Numbered from the stretch's first letter, positions 14,279-22,939 are shown. The stretch: DNA of 35,137 bases from CAJXCL01 sp964394335 (GCA_964394335.1 CAYMVZ010000013.1:1-35137), one strand, 5' to 3'. Notes: generated by a model from the sequence alone, not told the origin. A program made the numbers and translations.

Positions 14279-15346
14279 TCATTCCTGAAGAAAAAGAGTT
14301 GATTCTTTGTAACGCTCGATCCCTTTTTTCAGAAACACATTTAATACTGCCGCAACCGGAACTGCCAGCAATATCCCTAAAAATCCAAAAAACTGGCCTC
14401 CCGCAAGAATAGCCAGCATAATAACAACAGGGTGCAGCCCGATTTTATCCCCGACAATGCGCGGTGTGATCACCATTCCTTCCATTGCCTGGGCAATACC
14501 AAACACAAGGAGCACGCCCAGCAGATGTGCCGCATCATGAAACTGTAAAACAGTGAGAAGAATTGCCGGGACCAATCCAACCAATAAGCCTAAATAAGGG
14601 ACTATATTAGCCAAACCCGCGATAATGCCTATAACTATGCTCATTGGCGTACCGATAATTGACAAACCAATGCTGTAAAAAACTGCAAGGATGATAGCCA
14701 CGGTTAACTGTCCCCTGATAAAACCACCCAATACTTCATTGGTTTCCTGCGTCAGGTCAAAAACAGTTTTCTCATATCTTGCCGGGATAAGAGCTTTAAT
14801 TTTTTCTTTAATAGGGTCTATGTCTTTTAATAAATAAAAACATGAAATAGGAATAATAATCAGGTTAATCAGGGTAATGATGAAATTTAACATACCGGAA
14901 ACACCGGACCACAATAAAGAAGATGTGGACGCTAAGAGTTTTGGAGGGATATTGCCGATTTTCTCCATCAGGTTGCTGATAGATTCTTTAATTCGGGCTG
15001 GATCTTCTTTAATTACACTCTCGAAAATGGGTGAAAACCATTGCTGAATAGTTACTGTATAGTCTGGCATATCGCCGACAAGTTTTTCTACCTGCAGTTT
15101 TATAACGGGAAAGATAATCATCCCTGTTAACGTAAGTATAATGAGAATGGATAAAAGGAAAAAAACAATTGCCATAGTTCTCGGTAATTTCCATTCTTCC
15201 AGCTTGTCAACGAGAGGATCCAGAGCATAGGCAATAATAAAGGCTATAACAAAAGGAGCTAAAATTTGACGCGTTGCATAAAGAATAATGCAAAAAACAA
15301 TTATTCCGATGATGTAAAAGTAGTTTTTATTGTCGCTTGATTGCAT
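14279..15346 (-). CDS. AI-2E family transporter (PerM/TqsA type membrane protein)
   Basis: About 355 residues with the family layout: two N-terminal membrane helices (YFYIIGIIVFCIILYATRQI, then FVIAFIIAYALDPLVDKLEE), a third (AIVFFLLSILIILTLTG), a soluble central segment, then a block of helices with GFIRGQLTVAIILA, IAGLANIVPYLG, GMVITPRIVGDKIGLHPVV and GILLAVPVAAVLNVFL near the end. These are the conserved stretches of the AI-2E/UPF0118 permeases; transported substrates are known for few members. I choose the ATG at 15346. An ATG at 15448 would add 34 residues, but that stretch lies in a dispersed repeat shared with 20702-20738, so it is unlikely to be coding. Confidence 0.85.
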   Translation of the reverse strand: MQSSDNKNYFYIIGIIVFCIILYATRQILAPFVIAFIIAYALDPLVDKLEEWKLPRTMAIVFFLLSILIILTLTGMIIFPVIKLQVEKLVGDMPDYTVTIQQWFSPIFESVIKEDPARIKESISNLMEKIGNIPPKLLASTSSLLWSGVSGMLNFIITLINLIIIPISCFYLLKDIDPIKEKIKALIPARYEKTVFDLTQETNEVLGGFIRGQLTVAIILAVFYSIGLSIIGTPMSIVIGIIAGLANIVPYLGLLVGLVPAILLTVLQFHDAAHLLGVLLVFGIAQAMEGMVITPRIVGDKIGLHPVVIMLAILAGGQFFGFLGILLAVPVAAVLNVFLKKGIERYKESTLFLQE

Positions 15347-15402
15347 AAATTTAATTTGGGACTGAGCAAGTTTTTTTAACGAACCCTTAGATTTATTAGG
15401 CA

Positions 15403-15441
15403 CTGTTTGGTTGTTATTTTTACAGTGCCTTATGCAAAGCT
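15403..15441. repeat. Dispersed repeat with GTGCCTTATGCAAAGC core, copy 1
   Basis: CTGTTTGGTTGTTATTTTTA followed by CAGTGCCTTATGCAAAGC resembles CTGTTTTGTTTTTGTACAGC followed by GCCTTATGCAAAGC at 20702-20738. It lies just upstream of the AI-2E-family gene and argues against the longer start for that gene. Confidence 0.5.
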
Positions 15442-15492
15442 CAGCCACGAAGACACAAAAAGATTCAGTTGAGGCTTGCCGCGTTATGGTTT

Positions 15493-16401
15493 CTAATCTT
15501 TAGGTATAATGTTGGATATAAAGCTGTTATAAATTTTCTTTCCCGCGGCCATAAACGCGTTAAGTTCACCTACTTCCTTATTATCATTTGATATTGTTAC
15601 AAATTCGCTTCTTGCCCCCAATATTTTCCCGGTTTTAGTTTGATAAGCTTTAAGGCTTATGTTTGCCTGATAGTTGCGTATATTAGGATTTTCAGGATTA
15701 CTTCCTCTTTCTCTGGCCACGGCATTGCCAGTTATTACGATTTGTGCACTGCTCAGCAAACCGGCCCGAATAGCAGCCTGGACATCCCCTTTCATTGATT
15801 TTTGTATAAGGGCAATATCCACCTTATCCATCAAGGTATCCCGATCGACAACTCCTAAACCTTCTGATTCAAATTTTTGAACAAAAAACATTTCTGATAT
15901 GGGAATGTATTCCCAGAAATCTTTCTCATTAGAAGAGAACAATCCGCGCTCCCTTATAATAATCAAGACCTTCTCTCGCGTATCAATGTTATCATTTAAA
16001 GTATCTTGTGAAGCGAGCAGGGACTTAATGTAGGCGGGATAGAGAGTTATTTTTAACGTAACAGAATAAATATTATATTCTTCATCAAATGATTCAGAAA
16101 GAAAACTGTAACTATGAATATAATCTTCACTATTAGAATAGATACTACTTACCCATGTATAATTATTTAGCAGCACCTGAGGGGACAGCATTGATTCTAC
16201 AGTTTTTTCTACGGCCCTTCTTATGGCATCATTTACAGCGTTTTCTTTGGCTTCTGCCCGGTTATTCTCAATAACATCCGCGAACCCGTCCATTTCAAGA
16301 GTGGTCAGAAAAGAATCTTCCTGCGCGTTTACCGAAGTTATAATGCCTGATGAGAGCAGTATTGCTGCTAAAAATACAGTTATTCTAACTAAATAATTCA
16401 T
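15493..16401 (-). CDS. Exported FlgT/CsgG-like protein
   Basis: About 302 residues from the ATG at 16401, chosen because it opens directly on a signal peptide (MNYLVRITVFLAAILLSSGI, cleavage probably after VNA). The mature N-terminus has the FlgT-N/LPP20-type pattern: GFADVIENNRAEAKENAVND, then AIRRAVEKTVESMLSPQVLL, IHSYSFLSES and a YSVTLKITL strand. The second half (VVDRDTLMDKVDIALIQKSM, AGLLSSAQIVITGNAVARE, YQANISLKAYQTKTGKIL) resembles the CsgG/curli-assembly type alpha-beta domain found in FlgT. It is periplasmic or envelope-associated. No flagellar genes are in the window, so a flagellar role is not supported here; an envelope assembly role is equally possible. Upstream on the same strand is a 52-residue membrane protein. 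Confidence 0.65.
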   Translation of the reverse strand: MNYLVRITVFLAAILLSSGIITSVNAQEDSFLTTLEMDGFADVIENNRAEAKENAVNDAIRRAVEKTVESMLSPQVLLNNYTWVSSIYSNSEDYIHSYSFLSESFDEEYNIYSVTLKITLYPAYIKSLLASQDTLNDNIDTREKVLIIIRERGLFSSNEKDFWEYIPISEMFFVQKFESEGLGVVDRDTLMDKVDIALIQKSMKGDVQAAIRAGLLSSAQIVITGNAVARERGSNPENPNIRNYQANISLKAYQTKTGKILGARSEFVTISNDNKEVGELNAFMAAGKKIYNSFISNIIPKD

Positions 16402-16653
16402 TGTTTGTCCAAGTATAGATGACTTTTCTTTAATTGCAAAAAAATAATTTGTCCGGATATTTAGAGAATGTGGAATTTTGGAGTGCAATGCTGACCGCTG
16501 CTCGCTTCATTATTCCCATTGCAAGCTTTTAATTTCTACAAAACAGAACTGTTTGATAAGTGCTAATGAAGATGTGAAACCAAAAAGAAATACGGTAACG
16601 ACATGTATGTCGTTCAAGTTGTGTGAAGATGTGTATTTTTATAATTCAATGCA

Positions 16654-16812
16654 TCAAACTATTATCCGGTCAGCATCGTTTATTTGCCTGGATAATTTAT
16701 TCATTTCACGCCATTTTTCAACTTTGTAGAGAGCCCAGAGTAGAACAGGGATTAGAGCAAGTACAACTAACTCTATAATAGGATGTGATGAGGAAAGATT
16801 TATTCCGTACAT
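16654..16812 (-). CDS. Small single-span membrane protein (52 residues)
   Basis: A short gene supported by a perfect ribosome site (AAGGAGG at 16826-16820, seven bases before the ATG). It reads MYGINLSSSHPIIELVVLAL, continuing IPVLLWALYKVEKWREMNKL, then SRQINDADRIIV and a stop. One hydrophobic span at residues 11-29, followed by a basic, amphipathic tail: an N-out/C-in single-pass topology by the positive-inside rule. No family was recognised. It precedes the FlgT-like gene by about 250 bases on the same strand, so co-transcription is possible but not shown. The ribosome site, uniform hydrophobic core and normal codon usage make it a better candidate than overlapping frames on the other strand. 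Confidence 0.65.
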   Translation of the reverse strand: MYGINLSSSHPIIELVVLALIPVLLWALYKVEKWREMNKLSRQINDADRIIV

Positions 16813-17157
16813 TTTTTTACCTCCTTCTAACAGAGAAAAAATTGCTTTGATATCCTTATCGGACTCGAAAAAAAATAGATTAGAAGTAACTCGGAAGAGA
16901 ACTATAATCAGAAATTTACATCGACAAGTTAGAAAAATTTTTGGATTATAGGGTAACTTTCTAAAAGTTTATAGATATAGCGCTTAATCGTGTCTACTTC
17001 CTAACCTTTAGGGGTTAGTTCTCCGCAATTTAGTGAGAGACCAAGTCTACAATTGACAAATAATTTTCTTAATGAGATAAAAAAGACTTCAACTAAAAGC
17101 ATTAATTCATAACATCAAACATAAATAAAATGTCAAAATACCTTTTAAGAATCCATA
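16813..17157. other. Gene-free stretch with one short hairpin
   Basis: Divergent gap between the small membrane protein and the MORN-like gene. The only structure seen is CTAACC and GGTTAG pairing at 17001-17018, followed by CTCCGCAATTTAGTGAGAG. I recognise no riboswitch consensus. Promoters for both flanking genes must lie here, but no convincing box pair stood out. Confidence 0.4.
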
Positions 17158-17193
17158 ATGAAAGATTCAGGAATTAACATGGAGGTGGCACAT

Positions 17194-17523
17194 ATGGTTA
17201 AAATAAAAGTTTTATTAATGCTGCTGGTAGTCTTTGTTTTAAGTAATCCCCTTTTAAGTTCTGCGGAAGTTAAAAAAGAATTCTACCCGGACGGCAAATT
17301 AAAATCAGAAACATACTACAAAAACGGTAAGCTGGAAGGAATTGCAAAGATTTATGATGAAAATGGACAGTTATTAGATGAAGAAAACTACAAAAACGGG
17401 GAGGCGGAAGGAATTCGCAGAGGATATTACGAAAATGGGAAGTTAAAGTTAGAGATAAACTATAAAAACGGTGAAGTAATAAATAAAAAAGATTATGATG
17501 AATCCGGGAAACTAATAAATTGA
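17194..17523 (+). CDS. Exported MORN-like repeat protein (YwqK type)
   Basis: About 109 residues from the ATG at 17194, which has GGAGGT seven bases upstream and opens on a signal peptide (VKIKVLLMLLVVFVLSNPLL, cleavage near SSA). An earlier ATG at 17158 lacks a ribosome site. The mature part is four short repeats of the type Y.DGKLK.E..YKNGKL.G: EFYPDGKLKSETYYKNGKLE, KIYDENGQLLDEENYKNG, GYYENGKLKLEINYKNG and KDYDESGKLIN. Databases often label such proteins YwqK-family antitoxin, but a toxin-antitoxin function is not indicated here: no toxin gene adjoins and the protein is exported. A surface or periplasmic binding role is only a guess. Confidence 0.75.
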   Translation: MVKIKVLLMLLVVFVLSNPLLSSAEVKKEFYPDGKLKSETYYKNGKLEGIAKIYDENGQLLDEENYKNGEAEGIRRGYYENGKLKLEINYKNGEVINKKDYDESGKLIN

Positions 17524-17627
17524 TTAGGGTGTCTCTGTTCAATAATCCTTTTTAAAAAATCATTATTTTTTTGGATTGCGACTCAAGAGCCAACAATTAT
17601 GACACAAAAGAATTGAGAAGTTTTTGT

Positions 17628-18104
17628 TCAGATCAAAAGTTCAATATCTTTGCAAAGGTTTTCTGGTTTGGTGGTAGGGGCAAATCTTTTCCTTGGATTA
17701 CCTTCTTTATCAATGAGAAACTTTGTAAAGTTCCATTTTATTCTCTCTCCCATAATCCCCGGCAACTCGTTTTTTAAATACTTAAACAAAGGATGAGCAT
17801 TTTCCCCATTAACGTCCACCCTGGAAAACATGGGAAAAGTTACACCATAATTCAAAGAGCAAAATTCCTTTATCTCTTTGTCATTGCAAGGCTCTTGTCC
17901 GGCAAACTGGTTGCATGGGAAAGCGAGTATGACAAAATTCTTGTCTTTATATTTTTCGTATATCTTTTGAAGTCCCTTATATTGAGGAGTAAAACCGCAT
18001 TTGCTGGCAGTATTCACTACAAGAATAGTTTTTCCTTTATAACTTTCTATGGAGATTTCTTTTGAATCGATGGAAGCCGCTTTAAATTGAAAGATATTGG
18101 TCAT
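17628..18104 (-). CDS. Glutathione peroxidase family protein (Cys type)
   Basis: Thiol peroxidase of the GPx/BtuE family, reducing hydroperoxides. 158 residues, standard length. The peroxidatic Cys36 is in NTASKCGFTPQY, where mammalian enzymes carry selenocysteine; the other catalytic-tetrad residues are the Gln of FPCNQFAGQEP and the Trp-Asn of KWNFTKFL. A second Cys at FPCNQF and another in EPCNDKE are available for resolution, as in bacterial and plant-type enzymes that use thioredoxin rather than glutathione. No signal peptide, so cytoplasmic. It stands alone. Together with the ferritin-like proteins it points to occasional oxidative stress. Confidence 0.92.
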   Translation of the reverse strand: MTNIFQFKAASIDSKEISIESYKGKTILVVNTASKCGFTPQYKGLQKIYEKYKDKNFVILAFPCNQFAGQEPCNDKEIKEFCSLNYGVTFPMFSRVDVNGENAHPLFKYLKNELPGIMGERIKWNFTKFLIDKEGNPRKRFAPTTKPENLCKDIELLI

Positions 18105-18291
18105 GATTTTTAAAAGAACTTGTAATTTTATCCTTGTGGTCTTGCCACGGGGAGTTTCAATAAATCCTATACGCCTTTGAAGTGCAATGACAGTGGCAGT
18201 GCATATTGTTAATTAGTTCCTGAGCCCCAACCCCTGGCAACTGATTTAGAGATGTGGCAGCTTTTTTTACTTACTAACGACCGGGAGGTGG

Positions 18292-19251
18292 TTAATCCGG
18301 CAAATTAAATACCTCGTTGACATTGCTGTAAGACCCACCTGGCTTTGGACCTCCACCTATTACATAGATCCTATCTCCTATGACGGTTGCCCCCAATCCG
18401 TGGCGTGATGTGGGCATAGGCGCCATGGATGTCCATTCTTCCGTGCGTGGGTCATATGCCTCATTCAGGTTAAATGTCCCATTTGGAGCCTCTCCTCCAA
18501 AAATAAATATCCTACCCCGCAATGTCGCGGCGGCAATGCCACTGCGTGGAGTAGGCAGCGGAGGCTTTTTAATCCATTGGTCCTTTTTGATATCGTAGGC
18601 TTCATGGGTGTCCAGATTATGGGCATAAGAGGACTTGAACCTTCCTCCTATGGCAAAGATGGTGTCTCCAACAACCGCCACCGCAAGATGATCCCTGGCT
18701 GTCGGCAGAGGAGCCCTGGATTCCCATCTATTTTCATGTGGATCATACCATTCATTCGCGGAAACGTTTTGGCCATTAGCGTATCCTCCTATAGCATACA
18801 AGTTGCCCTGATGGACACCAACCGCAAGGGCCCCTCGAGCAGTAGGCATTGGACTCCTGGTCTTCCAGCGATCGGTGACAGGGTCATACTCATAGATGGC
18901 GTTGGATGGTGTCCAGGAAAAGATTCCTCCAAAACCTCCAACAATGTAAAGTTTTCCCTTCACCACCCCGATGCCGGCATGATGTAAACGCCTGGGCATG
19001 GGGGACAATTCCCGCCAGCGATCTGTGCTCATATCGTATTCTTCTACTCGTGAGGTAACGCCCAGGCTACTAAAGCCACCTGCAACATAAATTTTTTTCC
19101 CTATAGCAGCAACGGCCACCTCGGTTCTCTTAGTTGGGGCCGGTGCACTGAGGGACCAGGTCCCCAAACTCTGGCCTGAAGCAGTGGAATATGTCACGAG
19201 AATTACAATAAAAATTGTACCGTTAATTAATTTCAAGATAGTAGGCTTCAT
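18292..19251 (-). CDS. Exported kelch-repeat beta-propeller protein
   Basis: About 319 residues. A signal peptide (TILKLINGTIFIVILVTYST, cleavage near SGQ) is followed by six kelch repeats, each with a Gly-Gly pair (AGGF, VGGF, IGGY, IGGR, FGGE, IGGG) and the Y/D...RW...PMPT.R pattern, predicting a six-bladed propeller. Kelch propellers usually bind proteins or sugars; no catalytic residues (for example of galactose oxidase or sialate mutarotase) could be assigned. Start choice among three near ATGs (19275, 19263, 19251) is open; 19251 puts the signal peptide first. Sampled lines here are 45-63 per cent GC, clearly above neighbours, suggesting recent acquisition together with the next gene. 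Confidence 0.85.
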   Translation of the reverse strand: MKPTILKLINGTIFIVILVTYSTASGQSLGTWSLSAPAPTKRTEVAVAAIGKKIYVAGGFSSLGVTSRVEEYDMSTDRWRELSPMPRRLHHAGIGVVKGKLYIVGGFGGIFSWTPSNAIYEYDPVTDRWKTRSPMPTARGALAVGVHQGNLYAIGGYANGQNVSANEWYDPHENRWESRAPLPTARDHLAVAVVGDTIFAIGGRFKSSYAHNLDTHEAYDIKKDQWIKKPPLPTPRSGIAAATLRGRIFIFGGEAPNGTFNLNEAYDPRTEEWTSMAPMPTSRHGLGATVIGDRIYVIGGGPKPGGSYSNVNEVFNLPD

Positions 19252-19549
19252 ACGTCCTGCCATAATTAATCCCACACTGTTTTATCCAATCACATTTGAA
19301 GAAAATGGGGTCTTAATTAGAAAAAGTGGCGAAAATTCCCCACTTGAGAGGGGTGGCACGCTGTGGCGGTGTGTGTAAACTGATAGCTGAATGCTGACTG
19401 CTTATCGCTGTATTTAATCCCTGACCCCCGACCCCTGACACCTGATTCATTGATAGCTAACTACTGTTTTAAGTATATGCAGCCATGCAGAGATTTGATA
19501 ATCATTTAGAAGGCAACTCCCCCATTTCTCTACAATTCTTTAATGATCA

Positions 19550-20653
19550 CTATCCGTTATTATAAAATTTAAAATCAGTATATCCTTCCCTTTCGAATGA
19601 AAACCATATACCCATATCGGCGTCGGGAGCCAGGGGCCAGGCATTACTAAATCGCTCTACAAGATCCGGATTGCTGATAAAAGGCCGCCCAAATGCTATC
19701 AGATCCGCTCTTTTTTCTTTAATCGTAGTCTCCGCTGTCTCTTGCGTGTATCCACAGTTTCCCATTATCGGGCCAGAAAAAACCTGCCTAAATTCGCTTA
19801 ATTTCATGGGGTCTCCAAGGTCATGGAAACCAAATGTCAGACCGTCTACAACGTGCAGGTAGGCCAAACCCACTTCATCCTGTTGACTGGCAGCATAGGT
19901 AAAGGTTTCCCGGTAATCATCAGAACCCATGTCATTAAAATTTCCATTGGGGCTATGCCGGACACCGACCCTATTGCCTGGCCAGATTTCCGTCACCGCA
20001 CTCACTATTTCATGGAGAAAACGATACCGGTTTTCCAAACTCCCACCATAAGGGTCTGTCCGTTTATTGGTTTTAGATTGCAGGAACTGATCAATGAGGT
20101 AGCCATTGGCTGCATGGATCTCTATCCCATCGAACCCTGCATCTTTGGCCCTTCTTGCCGCTTGTTTATAGTCTTCCACAATCCCAGAAATTTCTTCGGT
20201 ATTAAGTGCCCTTGGAGTTTCATAATCTTTCTTGCCTATCGGAGTATGTATGTATTCCCCATTTAATCTCACTGCTGATGGCGCAACGGGTAAATTCCCT
20301 CCATGGAAAGCGCTGTGAGAAGCCCGGCCGCAATGCCATAATTGCAGAAAAATTTTCGATCCTTTGTCGTGCACCGCGCAAGTTACCTTTTTCCAGGCTT
20401 CAGCCTGCTCGTCCGAGTAAATTCCCGGCGAATTGAGCCAACCGATAGCTTGTTTGGAGATAACAGTTGCCTCAGTAATTAGAAGACCTGCCGACGATCT
20501 TTGGGAATAGTATTCAGCCATCAAATCATTCGGTATTCGTTCCGCACCTGATCGAGCCCTTGTCATGGGTGCCAAAACAACCCGATTTTTGAGTTCCAGA
20601 TCACCCAACTGAAAAGGGCTAAGCAATTCTTTTGATTCGGTTTTTGAAGTCAT
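19550..20653 (-). CDS. Old Yellow Enzyme family alkene reductase (NemA-like)
   Basis: FMN-dependent NAD(P)H ene-reductase reducing activated C=C bonds, nitrate esters or N-ethylmaleimide in family members. 367 residues, the classical OYE length. Seen: LKNRVVLAPMTRARSGAERI at 21-40, LITEATVIS, FLQLWHCGRASHSAF, the catalytic-site His-Asn pair in IEIHAANGYLIDQFLQSKTN, RTDPYGGSLENRYRF, GVRHSPNGNFNDMGS (usually RLSP), IAFGRPFISNPDL and the aromatic C-terminus GYTDFKFY. It is a single-domain enzyme, without the iron-sulfur extension of 2,4-dienoyl-CoA reductases. GC is somewhat above the background. A gap of 274 bases with filler such as CCCTGACCCCCGACCCCTGA separates it from the kelch gene. Confidence 0.92.
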   Translation of the reverse strand: MTSKTESKELLSPFQLGDLELKNRVVLAPMTRARSGAERIPNDLMAEYYSQRSSAGLLITEATVISKQAIGWLNSPGIYSDEQAEAWKKVTCAVHDKGSKIFLQLWHCGRASHSAFHGGNLPVAPSAVRLNGEYIHTPIGKKDYETPRALNTEEISGIVEDYKQAARRAKDAGFDGIEIHAANGYLIDQFLQSKTNKRTDPYGGSLENRYRFLHEIVSAVTEIWPGNRVGVRHSPNGNFNDMGSDDYRETFTYAASQQDEVGLAYLHVVDGLTFGFHDLGDPMKLSEFRQVFSGPIMGNCGYTQETAETTIKEKRADLIAFGRPFISNPDLVERFSNAWPLAPDADMGIWFSFEREGYTDFKFYNNG

Positions 20654-20701
20654 AATTTGATTTTAGATTGAAGTCCTTTAAAGTGCAATACAAATTTAGC
20701 C

Positions 20702-20738
20702 GCTGTTTTGTTTTTGTACAGCGCCTTATGCAAAGCAA
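20702..20738. repeat. Dispersed repeat with GCGCCTTATGCAAAGC core, copy 2
   Basis: Partner of 15403-15441. It is followed by a second CTTATGCAAGGCG a few bases on. Confidence 0.5.
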
Positions 20739-20803
20739 AGCGACTTATGCAAGGCGTGGACTTGACACCTTTCCACCTCGTATCCTATTCATCTCTTCGC
20801 GTC

Positions 20804-20842
20804 CTTGCGCCCGAAGGAAGTGCCCTTGGGGTACGGCAAATT
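20804..20842. repeat. 39-base direct repeat, copy 1
   Basis: CTTGCGCCCGAAGGAAGTGC followed by CCTTGGGGTACGGCAAATT. The copy at 23572-23610 differs at one base. The next gene (20895) starts 52 bases on. Confidence 0.8.
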
Positions 20843-20894
20843 AGTTTCAAAAGATTGAGCTTGCTTTTAAACCGATTTTTCATATTATACAAAG

Positions 20895-21977
20895 ATGGAG
20901 AAAATTAATAATTTATTCACGGAATTTGTAAATAATCTGAAAAACAATGGCTCAGAGGATTATCAAAAATACTTCTGCAAACCCGATGACCGATTTGAGT
21001 TTGAAATAGAAGCGTTTAAAAATTTTATAGAAAAACATGAAGTTTTTCCCGATGAATTTGAGCTAATCCCTAAAAAAAAGATGGCGAAATTAAAATACAA
21101 GTACAGGGACACATCAGGCGAACCAGAAGAACGATCGGATAACTCTACCTGGGTGTCGATGAAAAAGGACGGGGAAAGCTGGAAGATTTCCAATAAGGGA
21201 GAATACTTAAAATGTTTGGCTGAATCAAATAAATGGAGAAAAATCAAAACAGGGGACATTACATTTTATTTCGACTCTTTCTTAAAAAAAACTTTAGACC
21301 AAATGAACGCGGAAAGCGGGTTCTCAGAGTTAATAAACATTAAAAAATATCTTAATATATATGAAGAGCTTGATGTTAGTTATATTGTCTATGACGATGA
21401 AAAATCGCTTCATGAATTAGGATTTAAATCAAACCTCGCGGGTCATGACTGGGTAATTTCTAATTACCCCTGTGATGTCTTTCAGCTCATTACTCTTTGC
21501 ATGAAACGCCTGAACCCGGAACTCCCAAAATACTTCCTCTACGGATTTTCCACTTATTACGCGCATTACATTTCAAAATCCTCCTTCCCTCTTTTTAACT
21601 TTCCAAAAGAAGATTTTGATAAATTCGCGCTAAACAGTATTAACTATGGTTATTATATTAAAATCATAAAACTGCTTAACAATACAGAGTTTCAAAAGTG
21701 GACTGAAATGGTATCCATAATGTCTATCCTTTCTCAGCAAAGAGCACATCCTAATTTAATGGTTTTTTTAATCACTGCTTCATTTGTTAAATTTCTCTTT
21801 GAGAGCGAAGCTCTGGGTGAAATCCCTGATATAAGGGAAAAGCGGATTATTGAAATTCTAAAAACAGGCAAAGAGAATGATTTTGAAGATAGCTTTAAGA
21901 AAATAACAGGTCTGAAAATCAAAAAAGCGGAGAAACTCTGGAAGAATGACCTGAAAATTAAAGTAAAAAATACTTAG
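20895..21977 (+). CDS. Hypothetical protein; possible zinc-less gluzincin-like protein
   Basis: 360 residues, cytoplasmic (no signal peptide or membrane span). The first 110 residues look like an NTF2/DUF4878-style alpha-beta domain ending WKISNKGEYLKCL. Residues about 120-260 have the layout of peptidase-MA-like gluzincins: an LKKTLDQMN helix, SYIVYDDEKSLHELGFKS, then the helix DVFQLITLCMKRLNPELPKY and FLYGFSTYYAHYI. In active members the corresponding places read HExxH and P-W-L-x-E-G-x-A-x-Y; here they are FQLIT (196-200) and Y216-G217, so zinc ligands and the catalytic Glu are absent. This match is by eye and weak; the protein may be unrelated. Monocistronic. The ATG at 20895 has only a faint CAAAG upstream. 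Confidence 0.55.
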   Translation: MEKINNLFTEFVNNLKNNGSEDYQKYFCKPDDRFEFEIEAFKNFIEKHEVFPDEFELIPKKKMAKLKYKYRDTSGEPEERSDNSTWVSMKKDGESWKISNKGEYLKCLAESNKWRKIKTGDITFYFDSFLKKTLDQMNAESGFSELINIKKYLNIYEELDVSYIVYDDEKSLHELGFKSNLAGHDWVISNYPCDVFQLITLCMKRLNPELPKYFLYGFSTYYAHYISKSSFPLFNFPKEDFDKFALNSINYGYYIKIIKLLNNTEFQKWTEMVSIMSILSQQRAHPNLMVFLITASFVKFLFESEALGEIPDIREKRIIEILKTGKENDFEDSFKKITGLKIKKAEKLWKNDLKIKVKNT

Positions 21978-22421
21978 TGGCAGAATTTTTTACCCTCTAC
22001 ACTACAAACTTATAAAATAGCGTTTTTATTTTGCAAAGATTGTGACACCCCCTTTTAATTGTGAGTTATTCCCCCTCCTTTGACTTTGCTCCGACAAGTT
22101 TTTTTAAGGGGAAATTTGGAGATAGAATTCAGGCTGTCCGAAAACTGCGAAAGGCACATAACTGTCATGCCCGAATGTTTTAATCGGGCATCCAGAAGTA
22201 GGTTTCACTTAGATTCCCGCTAAAGGTATGCGAGAATGACAGTTCTTAGACACCCGGGGTGTGTTGGAAATTCTGTTTTTTTAGACGCTGTTTAGCTCTT
22301 TCTTGGCGACCTCTGCGTCTTTGCGGTAAATTCACTTTGGTTGTGGCTCTGTAGCGCTATGCGCTTCGTGGTTAATGGTTTTGACCGCGGTTCCGTCGCA
22401 TTGCGATTTCAGTTGCTTTGT
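21978..22421. other. 444-base intergenic region made largely of repeats
   Basis: Contains CAGGCTGTCCGAAAACTG (about 22132, related to the ends of the element at 13966), the GTCAT...AATGAC repeat at 22163-22240, ACACCCGGGGTGT at about 22250, and filler reading CTCTGCGTCTTTGCGGTAAA near 22311. No coding frame with protein-like features was found. Confidence 0.5.
22163..22240. repeat. Composite hairpin repeat, GTCAT...AATGAC
   Basis: The first hairpin has TGCCCGA and TCGGGCA arms; the second is GATTCCCGCTAAAG through GCGAGAATGAC. It is 78 bases, the same length as the related element at 13993-14070. The second half matches 33032-33060 closely. Confidence 0.65.
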
Positions 22422-22889
22422 TTACCTGCCATAAGTTCCTGTGGTAGCTGCCTGGGCGAGTATCTTACCTTCCAAAGCCTTTTTAAAATCTGAAAGAGAA
22501 ACATTTGCTTCGAGGTTCAATTTATCCACACTCAACGCATAGACAGTGCAAACATAAGGATGATCACCGCTTCCTGCCGGAGGCTGCGGTCCGCCATAAC
22601 CGACACTGCCATAGGTGTTATTGAGTTCCATACTTCCCGCGGGCATGTTTTTTCCTGACGCGTCTTCCTCAAGGCTGTTCGTACCTGTGGGAATATTGAT
22701 GACAAACCAATGAACCCAGTTGTTGGCAACAGGATGCGGGTCAACTATTGAAAAGGCAAAAGACTTCGTTTCTGCAGGGGCATTGCTCCAATCAAAAGGC
22801 AGGGAAATGTTCTCTCCTCCTATCTCTTTCATAATATACGTGGTAGAAATATTATCTCCGTCATCAAAAGCATCAGATTTTAATTCCAT
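22422..22889 (-). CDS. YbhB/YbcL family Raf kinase inhibitor-like protein (PEBP fold)
   Basis: 155 residues. Start fixed at the ATG at 22889 by an AGGAGGT ribosome site four bases upstream; a longer frame from 22928 would run across that site. Family hallmarks in order: MELKSDAFDDGDNISTTY, then WSNAPAETKSFAFSIVDPHP, VHWFVINIPTGTNSLEED, SVGYGGPQPPAGSGDHPYVC and YALSVDKLNLEANVS. The D-P-x-x, GGPxPP and HPY elements form the conserved anion pocket of PEBP proteins. Bacterial members have no settled function; they may bind phospho-ligands. Cytoplasmic. It is 50 bases downstream of the PCP_red gene on the same strand and probably in one operon with it. Confidence 0.92.
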   Translation of the reverse strand: MELKSDAFDDGDNISTTYIMKEIGGENISLPFDWSNAPAETKSFAFSIVDPHPVANNWVHWFVINIPTGTNSLEEDASGKNMPAGSMELNNTYGSVGYGGPQPPAGSGDHPYVCTVYALSVDKLNLEANVSLSDFKKALEGKILAQAATTGTYGR

Positions 22890-22939
22890 ATTACCTCCTG
22901 AAAAGCCCATACGGGCGGTTAACAACAAAAAGGGGACAA

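Noticed and set aside
17001..17018. Possible riboswitch in the gap before the MORN-like gene
   Set aside because: Only one short stem is visible and no known aptamer consensus could be matched.
17194..17523. YwqK-type antitoxin of a toxin-antitoxin pair
   Set aside because: The protein has a signal peptide and no adjacent toxin-like gene; the label comes only from family naming.
20708..20908. 66-codon open frame on the plus strand
   Set aside because: Built from two dispersed repeats and overlaps the start of the 360-residue gene in another frame.
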